NCBI GenBank assembly: GCA_946478665.1
Contig: CAMLCZ010000003.1
Span: 124,001 to 188,000, forward strand
Length of the DNA stretch: 64,000 nt
Direction: 5' to 3'
Source: an uncultured Bartonella sp.
GTDB taxonomy: Bacteria; Pseudomonadota; Alphaproteobacteria; Rhizobiales; Rhizobiaceae
Under the pieces are notes generated by a model, which searched no databases, was not told where the DNA came from, and worked only from the letters and a program-made list of their open reading frames with translations. Positions 1 through 7,670 of this stretch are shown piece after piece; positions within the stretch are counted from its first letter, which is position 1, and every line of letters begins with the position of its first letter. A program made the translations under genes and the position numbers.

Positions 1-79
1 ATTTTCTCTTTTCTCCGCTGGAGCCATTGGTTTGGAAACTGTTGGGCTTGCCGGCATATTCGGCAATATTAAGGGCAGC

Positions 80-607
80 ATGATACTTGGTATTTTTCAT
101 TCAGCTGATGCGGTTATCCGTGCAGGTACGATAGCCTTGGCTATCGGGTGTGGTAGTTTGCCGTTTATTGCCTATCATTTTCAAGGAAGGGGCGCAGAAG
201 GGGCTTCTGATCAAGTATTGGCTTCAAGTGACGGTACGGACAATCAAACACATTCAAAACAATATAAAAAGGTTAGATTTGAGCCGATTGATCGCGTTAA
301 TCCCAATGCAAAGTATGATTATGACTCAACGGAAGCCATTATGTCGAATGGTAAAGGTCTACCAAAGGCTAAAATACCAGCACAATATACCAAGACATCA
401 AAACCTGTTGCATCAAAAACAAAGTCTTTTGTTGTCAAACAAGTGGTTAATGGTATGGCAATGATAGAATATGAGCATGGGTACTGGTTTGCAGCCCCTG
501 GCAGCACTTTGCCTGATGGTAGCCGTTACATGCACGCCATTAGAGATAAACAAAGCGGAAAGCTTGAATTAAAAACAACACATGGCTCTGTGCCAGTTGC
601 TGGATAA
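80..607 (+). CDS. Hypothetical membrane-anchored protein of the flagellar cluster
   Basis: A protein of about 175 residues with one N-terminal hydrophobic segment (roughly residues 10-34), a Lys/Ser-rich middle and a compact C-terminal part containing GMAMIEYEHGYWF and PGSTLPDGSRYM. That arrangement suggests an inner-membrane anchor with a small periplasmic domain. Genes with a similar C-terminal pattern sit just before flgB in other Rhizobiales flagellar clusters (recollection, not searched). The start is uncertain: the frame is open to the window edge and a TTG at 32 also has a GGAG site. I prefer ATG at 80 because AAGGG precedes it and the ATG overlaps a TGA that closes another open frame (3-83), an ATGA junction like those of motE and flbT. 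The gene could be longer or truncated by the window. The function is unknown. Confidence 0.6.
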   Translation: MILGIFHSADAVIRAGTIALAIGCGSLPFIAYHFQGRGAEGASDQVLASSDGTDNQTHSKQYKKVRFEPIDRVNPNAKYDYDSTEAIMSNGKGLPKAKIPAQYTKTSKPVASKTKSFVVKQVVNGMAMIEYEHGYWFAAPGSTLPDGSRYMHAIRDKQSGKLELKTTHGSVPVAG

Positions 608-737
608 TTTACCGACGGTTCTAGTTAAAAAAATAGGTTCTGAATATAGTTTTACTTGGAAATACTGAAATTTTCTTCAAACATAAAAACTAGATTGTTG
701 TTTCCGGTAAAATATATTTTTCAAGATTTTCACAAAC

Positions 738-757
738 CGCAAGTCTCGCGCAAGTTT
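738..757 (+). promoter_or_regulatory. Candidate FtcR-type box upstream of flgB
   Basis: Two direct repeats, CGCAAGTCT at 738 and CGCAAGTTT at 749, are spaced 11 bp (one helical turn), the geometry usual for OmpR-type dimers. The second copy carries the 9-mer TCGCGCAAG (746-754), which recurs upstream of fliF and flgE. Binding by FtcR is inferred. Confidence 0.4.
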
Positions 758-798
758 GCTGATCTACTCTCTTATGAGATTAAGAGAGCAGAAAACAG

Positions 799-1185
799 AT
801 GGGTCCAGTAAAACTTTTCGATATAGCGAACAAGCAAGCTGAGTGGTTGGCAGCCCGCCAGAAGGCTGTTGCCAGCAATGTCGCGAATGTTAATACGCCG
901 GGATATAAAGCCCGTGACGTGCAGGATTTCACTTCTGTTCTTCAAAATAACACTATGGCCATGACCGTAACCAACGTTGCGCATATGGATGTGACAGATA
1001 ACGGGATGGAAGCCCGTGCCATGCGTCCGCAAGATACAATCGAGACAACGCATTCAGGCAATAATGTCGATCTTGAAGATGAAATGCGTAAGGGCGGTGA
1101 AATTGGCCAAGATATGTCACTCAATACGGTTATTGTAAAAGCTTTTCATCGCATGATGATGGCGACAGTCAAAGGAGGATCGTAA
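799..1185 (+). CDS. flgB: Flagellar basal-body rod protein FlgB
   Basis: FlgB forms part of the proximal rod of the basal body. The 128-residue product has the expected size and starts with the rod-protein pattern: KLFDIANKQAEWLAARQK followed by ASNVANVNTPGYKA at about residues 30-45, the motif shared by rod and hook proteins. The C-terminus is helical (NTVIVKAFHRMMMATVKGGS), as expected for the coiled-coil half of the fold. It is the first clearly recognised gene of the rod operon; flgC follows after 2 bases. The 190 bases upstream carry the direct-repeat motif proposed as an FtcR box. No abnormality is seen. Confidence 0.95.
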   Translation: MGPVKLFDIANKQAEWLAARQKAVASNVANVNTPGYKARDVQDFTSVLQNNTMAMTVTNVAHMDVTDNGMEARAMRPQDTIETTHSGNNVDLEDEMRKGGEIGQDMSLNTVIVKAFHRMMMATVKGGS

Positions 1186-1187
1186 TT

Positions 1188-1604
1188 ATGTCTGATCCAC
1201 TTGTTGCAGCCGGACGTGTAGCCTCAACAGGACTATCTGCACAATCAACGCGGCTTCGTATTATTGCTGAAAATATGGCTAATGCCAATTCCACTGGGGC
1301 TACTACAGGCGCGGCGCCTTACCAGCGTAAAATTGTAAGCTTTGAAGCCACGCTTAACCCTTACGCAGATGCGCAAGGCGTTGAAGTTACAAGAATTGGT
1401 CGGGATAAAGCACCTTACATTGTGAAGTATGAACCGGGGCACCCCGCAGCAGATGCAAATGGAAATGTAAAATATCCTAATGTGAATGCTGTCGTCGAAA
1501 TGGCAGATATGCGTGAAGCCAACCGGTCTTATGAAGCAAATTTGCAAGTTGTCCGTCAAGCGCGTGATCTTGTCTCGCAAACGATCGATTTATTGAGAGG
1601 ATAA
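1188..1604 (+). CDS. flgC: Flagellar basal-body rod protein FlgC
   Basis: FlgC is a proximal rod subunit that packs with FlgB and FlgF. At 138 residues the length is normal. The N-terminal helix STRLRIIAENMANANSTG and the C-terminal helix MREANRSYEANLQVVRQ with DLVSQTIDLLRG are the paired coiled-coil segments of the family. A GGAGG-like site (aaaggaggatcg) precedes the ATG. The gene is 2 bases after flgB and 4 bases before a small unassigned gene that separates it from fliE, so translation is probably coupled through the block. Confidence 0.95.
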   Translation: MSDPLVAAGRVASTGLSAQSTRLRIIAENMANANSTGATTGAAPYQRKIVSFEATLNPYADAQGVEVTRIGRDKAPYIVKYEPGHPAADANGNVKYPNVNAVVEMADMREANRSYEANLQVVRQARDLVSQTIDLLRG

Positions 1605-1608
1605 GCAA

Positions 1609-1797
1609 ATGCAAAAAGGGTTGTTGGAAACGCATGCGACCGATCCAATTGTAAAAAAACCTCTCGAGCACGACGGGCAAAATAGCAACGGCAACAGTAT
1701 TCATGACGAAATCGGTCATTCTTATAAAGATGATTTGGAGGTCATACGACGTTCAGCACATCTGATAGCTGGTACATTTAAACGGACAGGAATTTAA
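1609..1797 (+). CDS. Small unassigned protein between flgC and fliE
   Basis: A 62-residue open frame is set tightly between flgC (4 bases before it) and fliE (2 bases after its stop). The sequence GAGAGGAT just upstream of the ATG is a good ribosome-binding site. The product is hydrophilic, with a Gly/Asn-rich middle and an ending helix ([21 protein letters not shown]). It has no signal peptide, membrane segment or cysteine. I do not recognise a family. Spacing and start signal argue that it is a real gene of the rod operon rather than a spacer. Its size and charge would suit a small chaperone or regulator, but that is only a guess. Confidence 0.6.
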   Translation: MQKGLLETHATDPIVKKPLEHDGQNSNGNSIHDEIGHSYKDDLEVIRRSAHLIAGTFKRTGI

Positions 1798-1799
1798 GG

Positions 1800-2150
1800 A
1801 TGATTCAATCGCTTACCTCCGCAACAACACGTATGGCATTGGAACGGTTGGGCCAAACGCAGGGTGCGAGTTCAAGCCAGAATGTTACACAGAATACGCA
1901 AACTCTAGGTCAAAATGGCGATGTTAAAACACCAAGCTTCGAACAGGTTTTAGCTGAAATAACTGGATCGGTCAGTGACAATCTTGGAAAAGCGGAAACA
2001 TTGTCGATGCAAAAAATGGCAGGTGACGATGTATCCGTTCGAGAAGTCGTCAATTCAGTTATGGATGCGGAGCGTTCATTGAACACAGCAATCGCGATAC
2101 GCGACAAGATTGTTCAGGCTTATTTGGAAGTAAGCCGAATGCAGATCTAG
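1800..2150 (+). CDS. fliE: Flagellar hook-basal body protein FliE
   Basis: FliE joins the MS-ring to the rod and is one of the first substrates of the flagellar export gate. The product has 116 residues. The C-terminal half is diagnostic: [26 protein letters not shown] and a closing [20 protein letters not shown] helix. The N-terminal 40 residues are Gln/Ser/Thr-rich and poorly conserved, as usual. AAGG sits directly before the ATG. A 52-base gap separates it from flgG. Confidence 0.93.
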   Translation: MIQSLTSATTRMALERLGQTQGASSSQNVTQNTQTLGQNGDVKTPSFEQVLAEITGSVSDNLGKAETLSMQKMAGDDVSVREVVNSVMDAERSLNTAIAIRDKIVQAYLEVSRMQI

Positions 2151-2202
2151 CAGCTTGCGCGTTGTTTTTGATGCCAAGTTCTAAAAATTAAGGAACAGCC
2201 CC

Positions 2203-3006
2203 ATGGTTATGAGATCTTTATCAATTGCTGCAACGGGTATGAATGCGCAGCAGACCAATCTTGATGTTATTGCCAACAACATCGCCAATATTAATACAAC
2301 GGGTTATAAACGGTCTCGTGCTGAATTTTCTGATCTGATGTATACAACTGATCGGGCGGTTGGTGTTCCCAATATGATGAATGAGGCAACGATCCCTGAA
2401 GGGGCAATCGTTGGATTGGGTGTACGCACTGCGGCTGTTCGCAAGCTTAATATGCAAGGCTCATTCATTCAGACAAACAATTCTCTGGACATGGCAATCA
2501 AAGGGCGCGGCTGGTTTGAAATTCAGGATCCGAATGGCAATACATTCTATACCCGTGCCGGCGCATTCAATCTGAATGAAAATGGCCAGCTTGTGACGCT
2601 TGATGGTAATCTCGTTCAACCGGTTATTACTGTTCCCAATGAAATTGGTAAAAATGGCATTATTTCAGTAAGTGCCGATGGTACCATTACTTACCAGCCA
2701 GATGCCGATGCCGCACCTGTCGAAGCAGGACGTTTGAACCTTATTAATTTTACCAATGAAGCAGGCTTGGAACCAGTTGGAGACAACCTGTTTCGTGAAA
2801 CGCAGGCTTCTGGTGCGCCCATTGCCGGTAATCCGGGAGAAGAGAATTTTGGTACTGTTATGCAAAATTATCTCGAAGCATCAAACGTTGATCCGGTTAA
2901 AGAAATTACTGAACTGATAGCGGCACAACGTGCTTATGAAATGAATTCAAAAGTTATTCAGGCAGCCGATGAAATGTCAGCTGTTGTTTCGAAAAATCTA
3001 AGGTAA
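2203..3006 (+). CDS. flgG: Flagellar distal rod protein FlgG
   Basis: FlgG builds the distal rod. The 267-residue product begins with the family signature ([20 protein letters not shown] then [18 protein letters not shown]) and ends with [14 protein letters not shown] and [21 protein letters not shown], the paired N- and C-terminal helices. The length is normal for the family. The ATG at 2203 has AAGGAA about 7 bases upstream; an ATG two codons later (2209) would give the more typical MRSL start, so either may be used. Confidence 0.96.
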   Translation: MVMRSLSIAATGMNAQQTNLDVIANNIANINTTGYKRSRAEFSDLMYTTDRAVGVPNMMNEATIPEGAIVGLGVRTAAVRKLNMQGSFIQTNNSLDMAIKGRGWFEIQDPNGNTFYTRAGAFNLNENGQLVTLDGNLVQPVITVPNEIGKNGIISVSADGTITYQPDADAAPVEAGRLNLINFTNEAGLEPVGDNLFRETQASGAPIAGNPGEENFGTVMQNYLEASNVDPVKEITELIAAQRAYEMNSKVIQAADEMSAVVSKNLR

Positions 3007-3013
3007 TCGAAAA

Positions 3014-3475
3014 ATGAATAAACTTTCACTGCTATTTGCTGGTTTTTTATTGTCTGTCTTTTCATTGACACAAGCCTATGCAGATAGAGTCGGCTTTCTT
3101 GTTCCCACGCGAACAGTTTACGCTGGTCAACCGGTCAGCGAAGTCGGGTTAAGTGAAAGGATGTTTTATATCAAGGCTGATGCCGTTCCCCTTTATGTAA
3201 CCGATATAAGTCAGGCATTGCATAAGGTTGCCAAGCGCACATTAACAGCCGGACGGCCAATTTCATTATCGGCTTTGGGAGAGCCTGTCTTAATTGACCG
3301 TGGACAATCCATACGACTGGTATTTAGCGCTGGTGATTTGGTGATTACAGCTACCGGTGTTTCTCTGCAACCAGGCAGTGCTGGAGATTTTATAAAGGTC
3401 AGAAATATCGATTCAGGCAGAATTATTACCGGCACAGTATTGTCCGATGGCAGCGTCAGGGTGGGTGGACAATGA
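3014..3475 (+). CDS. flgA: Flagellar P-ring assembly chaperone FlgA
   Basis: FlgA is a periplasmic chaperone for P-ring assembly. The 153 residues open with a Sec signal peptide (MNKLSLLFAGFLLSVFSLTQAYA). The body has the SAF/FlgA pattern: VPTRTVYAGQPVSEVGL, a middle RTLTAGRPISLSAL, and the C-terminal IKVRNIDSGRIITGTVLSDG that resembles the conserved end of FlgA. The gene is short relative to enterobacterial FlgA but typical for alphaproteobacteria. Its stop overlaps the flgI start by 4 bases (ATGA), which suits its partner role. Confidence 0.9.
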   Translation: MNKLSLLFAGFLLSVFSLTQAYADRVGFLVPTRTVYAGQPVSEVGLSERMFYIKADAVPLYVTDISQALHKVAKRTLTAGRPISLSALGEPVLIDRGQSIRLVFSAGDLVITATGVSLQPGSAGDFIKVRNIDSGRIITGTVLSDGSVRVGGQ

Positions 3476-4698
3476 TAGGTCGTTATCTATGCTTTATGCT
3501 AAGTATTTTGCTTAGTATATTGCCAGCTTTTGCCGATGAGGGCGGTAAGAATGTTCGCCGTTTCAATTCCGAAGCAGCAAGCGATGCTTCATGGCTTGGG
3601 TCTGGTGGTGATCCTGCAAAATTGCGATATTCCGATCTTGCCCGTCCCGGGGTTGTTGCCAGATTAAAAGATATTGCCGAAATACAAGGTGTGCGTGACA
3701 ACCAATTGGTCGGTTATGGTTTGGTAATCGGTCTCAATGGTACAGGCGATTCACTCAGAAACTCTCCATTTACGGAACAATCCTTGCGCGCAATGTTGGA
3801 TAATCTGGGGATCAGTCCCCCAGCAGGTGCGTCACGCGCCAATAATATTGCAGCGGTCATTGTGACCGCTGATATTCCACCTTTTGCAACACCAGGTTCA
3901 CGCATTGATGTAAGCGTTTCTTCATTAGGCGATGCAAAATCCCTACAAGGAGGAACATTGGTAATGACGCCTTTGCTTGGGGCAGATGGCGAAACTTATG
4001 CTGTTGCACAAGGTAACCTGATTATTTCAGGATTTGCTGCACAAGGACAAGCCGAATCCGTTACACAAGGTGTACCCACTTCAGGGCGTATTCCCAATGG
4101 TGCATTGGTTGAGCGAAAAGTAGAAGGTAATTTCAATAAGGACGCAGAAATAGTATTGGAATTACATAATCCTGATTTTTCGACGGCTATTCGTGTTGCC
4201 GATCTCATAAATATCTTTGCTAATCAGCGTTATCATTTGGTGGTTGCCAAAGAACGTGATGCGAAAACCGTTGTTCTTAAAAAACCACAAAGCATTTCAG
4301 CAGCACGCTTTATTGCTGAAATTGAAGGTTTGCCGATACCTACGGATGAAGTCGCACGTGTCGTTGTTGACGAGCGGACGGGCACAGTTGTCATTGGTGA
4401 AAAGGTTCGTGTGTCACGGGTTGCTATTTCACATGGCAGTTTGACAGTCCGTGTCACAGAAACACCTTATGCCTCACAGCCCGAACCCTTTAGTGAAACC
4501 GGCGATACGGCTGTGTTGCCACAGACATCAGTTGACGCGCATGAACAAACATCAAATATTGGTATTCTCGGTGGTACTGATCTTGATAATCTTGTCAAAG
4601 GTTTAAATCAGATTGGTGTCAAACCAACCGGTATTATTGCAATTCTTCAAGCAATTAAAACTTCAGGCGCTCTTCATGCGGAGCTTGTAGTCCAATGA
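3472..4698 (+). CDS. flgI: Flagellar P-ring protein FlgI
   Basis: FlgI polymerises into the periplasmic P-ring around the rod. A signal peptide (ending ILPAFA) is followed by about 40 residues of non-conserved sequence before the family core begins at RLKDIAEIQGVRDNQLVGYG and LVIGLNGTGDS. Later landmarks are FATPGSRIDVSVSSLGDAKS, LQGGTLVMTPL and the end GLNQIGVKPTGIIAILQAIK. At 408 residues it is somewhat longer than the usual 370 or so because of the extra segment after the signal peptide. It overlaps flgA upstream and motE downstream by ATGA junctions. Confidence 0.95.
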   Translation: MIGRYLCFMLSILLSILPAFADEGGKNVRRFNSEAASDASWLGSGGDPAKLRYSDLARPGVVARLKDIAEIQGVRDNQLVGYGLVIGLNGTGDSLRNSPFTEQSLRAMLDNLGISPPAGASRANNIAAVIVTADIPPFATPGSRIDVSVSSLGDAKSLQGGTLVMTPLLGADGETYAVAQGNLIISGFAAQGQAESVTQGVPTSGRIPNGALVERKVEGNFNKDAEIVLELHNPDFSTAIRVADLINIFANQRYHLVVAKERDAKTVVLKKPQSISAARFIAEIEGLPIPTDEVARVVVDERTGTVVIGEKVRVSRVAISHGSLTVRVTETPYASQPEPFSETGDTAVLPQTSVDAHEQTSNIGILGGTDLDNLVKGLNQIGVKPTGIIAILQAIKTSGALHAELVVQ

Positions 4699-5327
4699 TG
4701 ATCGGTCGTCGTAAGTTTTTTGTCGTTATAGCAGCAACCAGTTTTGTTGCAGGTATATTGGATATGCAGGCGCAAACTCCAACAACGCCGAACAATACCT
4801 TGCCCGCACAGACACAGTCAGGGCAAAATACGCCATCGAATAATCAGGCACCGTCACCATCCGGTAGCAATAATGGGCTGCCATCAAGCAATGCATCGCA
4901 AGACGAAATTTCAAGATTTTGTGGCAATATAGACAGTCAGGCAGCTGATGCACGATTTGAATTGCAAAGCCAGCAATTACAACAGTTACGCGCACAGATT
5001 GATGAGCGCATAAAGGTGCTTGAGGAAAAGCGGCAAGATTACGAAAATTGGTTGAACAAGCGAAACGAGTTTTTAGCAAAGGCACAGGATTCGCTGGTCA
5101 ATATCATTTCAAAAATGCGTCCAGATGCTGCTGCTGCACAATTGGCGTTGGTCGACGATTTTGCTGCCGCATCTATAATATTGAAGCTTAGTCCACGTGT
5201 TTCCAGCGCGATTATGAATGAATTGCCGCCAGAAAAGTCGGCAAATTTGACGAAGATTTTAGTAAGTGCGCAAAAAGTGGCGCCGGAAAATAAACCTGCA
5301 CCCAATGCTGCAAAGGTAGGCCAATAA
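4695..5327 (+). CDS. motE: Periplasmic motility chaperone MotE
   Basis: In Sinorhizobium MotE is a periplasmic chaperone that stabilises MotC. This 210-residue protein starts with a signal peptide (GRRKFFVVIAATSFVAGILD), then a Pro/Ser/Asn-rich linker (about residues 28-72), a long helix RFELQSQQLQQLRAQIDERI with KVLEEKRQDYENWLNKRNEF, and a C-terminal MgtE-N-like segment (MRPDAAAAQLALVDDFAAAS, LSPRVSSAIMNELPPEKSAN). That is the layout of MotE. It lies between flgI and flgH, as in related clusters, and motC is present at 13458. Confidence 0.85.
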   Translation: MMIGRRKFFVVIAATSFVAGILDMQAQTPTTPNNTLPAQTQSGQNTPSNNQAPSPSGSNNGLPSSNASQDEISRFCGNIDSQAADARFELQSQQLQQLRAQIDERIKVLEEKRQDYENWLNKRNEFLAKAQDSLVNIISKMRPDAAAAQLALVDDFAAASIILKLSPRVSSAIMNELPPEKSANLTKILVSAQKVAPENKPAPNAAKVGQ

Positions 5328-6064
5328 TGAGAGTAAAGCAGATGAAAATAAATTTGGTCAGCCCACATCGTACCGCCGCACTATTAGGTTTGTGCGTGTC
5401 TGCGGCTATTCTTTCTAGTTGTTCTTATAATACCAAGGATTTCAATTCGGTTCCTGATTTTTCACCAGTGCGTGCGGATTTGGGATATGCACCATCAATG
5501 AACCCCGATATTTATCCAACAAGGCCAAAAGAAAGCAAATATTCGCTTTACCGGTCATCTTCTAATAGTTTTTATCGCGACCCGCGTGCAATGAAACCGG
5601 GTGACGTGCTGACTGTGCAGATTTCCATTAATGACCGTGCCAATTTAAACAATAAAAGTGATTTGAAGCGCGATGCAAATGGTAAATACACTGTTGGAGC
5701 CACTTATCCATTAATTGGTAAGAATAGCGGTAGTGTTAATGGCGATTCAACAGCTCATTCTAAGGGAGATGCAAAGGTTGAACGTAAGGAAGACATAAGA
5801 TTGTCTGTTGCCGCGGTGGTGACAGATGTTTTACCGAATGGCAATTTGGTCATCAATGGCTCTCAGGAAGTGCGCGTGAATTATGAATTGCGTGTTTTAA
5901 ATGTCGCTGGTGTTGTCCGTCCACGTGATATCAGCGGCAATAATACGATCGATTATAACAAAATAGCCGAAGCCAGAATTTCATATGGTGGACGCGGTCG
6001 CATGAGTGAGATCCAGCAGCCACCATATGGTCAACAGATACTCAATCAAATTGCACCATTTTGA
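5327..6064 (+). CDS. flgH: Flagellar L-ring lipoprotein FlgH
   Basis: FlgH forms the outer-membrane L-ring. A lipoprotein signal peptide ends in the lipobox LSSC with Cys at residue 32 counted from ATG 5327; an ATG at 5342 (MKINLV) gives a more standard n-region, so the true start may be five codons in. The core shows DPRAMKPGDVLTVQISINDR, AAVVTDVLPNGNLVINGSQE and IDYNKIAEARISYGGRG, all family landmarks, with the ending PPYGQQILNQIAPF. The length is normal. The ATG overlaps the motE stop. Confidence 0.95.
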   Translation: MRVKQMKINLVSPHRTAALLGLCVSAAILSSCSYNTKDFNSVPDFSPVRADLGYAPSMNPDIYPTRPKESKYSLYRSSSNSFYRDPRAMKPGDVLTVQISINDRANLNNKSDLKRDANGKYTVGATYPLIGKNSGSVNGDSTAHSKGDAKVERKEDIRLSVAAVVTDVLPNGNLVINGSQEVRVNYELRVLNVAGVVRPRDISGNNTIDYNKIAEARISYGGRGRMSEIQQPPYGQQILNQIAPF

Positions 6065-6075
6065 TGCATTGACGA

Positions 6076-6111
6076 AATTGCTGTTTTTAACGTGCGTGAA
6101 CTGCAGCAATT
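6076..6111 (+). repeat. Inverted repeat between flgH and fliL
   Basis: AATTGCTG at 6076-6083 and CAGCAATT at 6104-6111 can form an 8-bp stem with a 20-base loop in the 146-base gap. There is no T-run after it, so it is not a clear terminator; the rest of the gap shows nothing recognisable. Confidence 0.35.
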
Positions 6112-6210
6112 ACAAAACTATGAAAAGGGTAAAGCCCGATTATTCATCTAAATGATGAAGAAAAACAGATTTGGTACCAATCGTGCGCCTGATGGGGGCA
6201 AGAGGTTTTT

Positions 6211-6708
6211 ATGGCACAGTTGCCTGACAAAAATGGCATAAAGGGTAAAAAAGACGGCGATCTGAAAACGCTTCTTATCGCTGGCGCTGTTTTAACGTTG
6301 GTTGCCGCTGGCGGTGGGTGGTTTTTAGGTTCACAAATCGGCAAACAGCTTGCTCCACCACCAACGCAAACGAAAAAAAATCAGGTTGAAAAAACGCCTG
6401 ATACAATATCGTCTAATAATAGTGTTACGGTTTTATCGCCAATTTTGACAAATATGGCAGCACCAACAAATGCTTGGGTCAGAATGGAATCTGCCCTCGT
6501 TGCACAGCCTGGTGAAATCATTTCACCAGCATTAGCAAGTGAAATTTCAAATGATTTTCTGGCATTTCTCAGAGATAGCACAATTGCGCAAATAAAGGGT
6601 GCATCCGGTTTAATGAATTTGCGTGAAGATCTGTTGGAACGGGCTCGCACACGCTCGGATGGCAAAGTAACAAGTGTCCTCATCTCAAGTCTGGTGGTTG
6701 AGCAATGA
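6211..6708 (+). CDS. fliL: Flagellar basal-body associated protein FliL
   Basis: FliL is a single-pass inner-membrane protein around the stator that supports torque. The 165 residues show a basic N-terminus, one membrane helix (about residues 19-40, ending GGGWFLGSQIG), a Pro/Gln/Lys linker and a periplasmic domain with FLAFLRDSTIAQIKGASGLM and LREDLLERARTRSDGKVTSV leading to LISSLVVEQ, the stomatin-like ending of the family. Only 4 bases overlap with fliP (ATGA). Confidence 0.92.
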   Translation: MAQLPDKNGIKGKKDGDLKTLLIAGAVLTLVAAGGGWFLGSQIGKQLAPPPTQTKKNQVEKTPDTISSNNSVTVLSPILTNMAAPTNAWVRMESALVAQPGEIISPALASEISNDFLAFLRDSTIAQIKGASGLMNLREDLLERARTRSDGKVTSVLISSLVVEQ

Positions 6709-7463
6709 AGCGCTTTTTATTCCTGACATTTGCTATTTTTCTATGTGGAATAGGTGTTGCTTGGTCACAACAGGCAGGCGCGCCTTCGGCTGGTGAAAAT
6801 CTAGCAAACCTTATCCCTCAAGGTGGTGCTACCATGAGTGGGCGAATTGTCCAACTTCTCGGGTTGCTGACAGTATTGTCTGTCGCACCCGGTTTGTTGA
6901 TTATGGTAACCAGCTTTACCCGCTTTGCTATTGCTTTTTCATTGTTGAGATCAGGTTTGGGACTGCAAACAGCACCATCCAATCTTGTAATGATATCATT
7001 GGCACTATTCATGACTTTTTATGTTATGGCACCAACCTTCAATCAGGCGTGGACAGATGGCGTACAACCATTAATCAATAACGAAATTACAGAGCAACAG
7101 GCGGCGGATAAAATTGGTCAACCGTTCAGAGAATTTATGCTTGGCCAAGTGCGCGAAAAAGACCTCGACCTGTTTGTTGATCTTGCGGACCCATCGTTCA
7201 AAGTGGGCAATGGCGAACAGGTGGATTTTCGAGTACTTGTTCCGGCTTTCATGATTTCAGAACTGCGCCGTGGTTTTGAAATAGGATTTTTAATTGTTTT
7301 GCCATTTCTGGTTATTGATCTTGTCGTGGCGACACTGACTATGTCTATGGGTATGATGATGTTGCCTCCAACAGTCATATCATTGCCATTCAAAATATTA
7401 TTCTTTGTTTTGATCGACGGTTGGAACCTGCTGGTAGGCAGTCTGATTAGGTCATTTACCTGA
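6705..7463 (+). CDS. fliP: Flagellar type III export gate protein FliP
   Basis: FliP is the main channel subunit of the export gate with FliQ and FliR. The 252 residues include a signal peptide and the conserved stretches LLTVLSVAPGLLIMVTSFTR, FSLLRSGLGLQTAPSNLVMI, FMTFYVMAPTFNQAW and the C-terminal IDLVVATLTMSMGMMMLPPT with LPFKILFFVLIDGWNLLVGS. Length and motif order are standard. It is the last gene before the flagellin promoter. fliQ lies 16 kb away at 23254, and neither fliR nor flhA is in the window. Confidence 0.97.
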   Translation: MKRFLFLTFAIFLCGIGVAWSQQAGAPSAGENLANLIPQGGATMSGRIVQLLGLLTVLSVAPGLLIMVTSFTRFAIAFSLLRSGLGLQTAPSNLVMISLALFMTFYVMAPTFNQAWTDGVQPLINNEITEQQAADKIGQPFREFMLGQVREKDLDLFVDLADPSFKVGNGEQVDFRVLVPAFMISELRRGFEIGFLIVLPFLVIDLVVATLTMSMGMMMLPPTVISLPFKILFFVLIDGWNLLVGSLIRSFT

Positions 7464-7513
7464 AAATAAATATTGCTTTAGTATAAAATAATAAAAAAAA
7501 TAATGACAAAGTC

Positions 7514-7542
7514 TTTACAAAATGGAAAATAGATCCTATATA
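7514..7542 (+). promoter_or_regulatory. Predicted sigma-70-like promoter of the flagellin gene
   Basis: TTTACA (7514-7519) and TATATA (7537-7542) are separated by exactly 17 bases in an AT-rich gap. Transcription would start near 7549 and give a leader of about 120 bases before the flagellin ATG. Which sigma factor uses it cannot be told. Confidence 0.55.
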
Positions 7543-7618
7543 AGCTTTGTAACAGGTTAGAGATAGTTACATATTACTATCATATAAATCTAATAGACAT
7601 GATGTCGCGCTGTTGCCA

Positions 7619-7664
7619 GCTGGTTTAGCCAGCATGTCCCTATTAACTTTCTCATAAAGGGACA
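7619..7664 (+). promoter_or_regulatory. Two tandem hairpins in the flagellin leader, one masking the ribosome-binding site
   Basis: Hairpin 1 is GCTGG (7619-7623), loop TTTAG, CCAGC (7629-7633). Hairpin 2 pairs TGTCCCT (7635-7641) with AGGGACA (7658-7664); its 3' arm contains the AAAGGGA ribosome-binding site of the flagellin gene. Such masking would allow translational control. FlbT, a flagellin-mRNA regulator in Caulobacter, is encoded at 22231 in this window, so the leader is its plausible target (inference). Confidence 0.55.
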
Positions 7665-7670
7665 AATATT

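Noticed and set aside
3-83. C-terminal end of an upstream gene in another frame
   Set aside because: Only 26 codons are visible and no family is recognisable; used solely as support for the ATG at 80.
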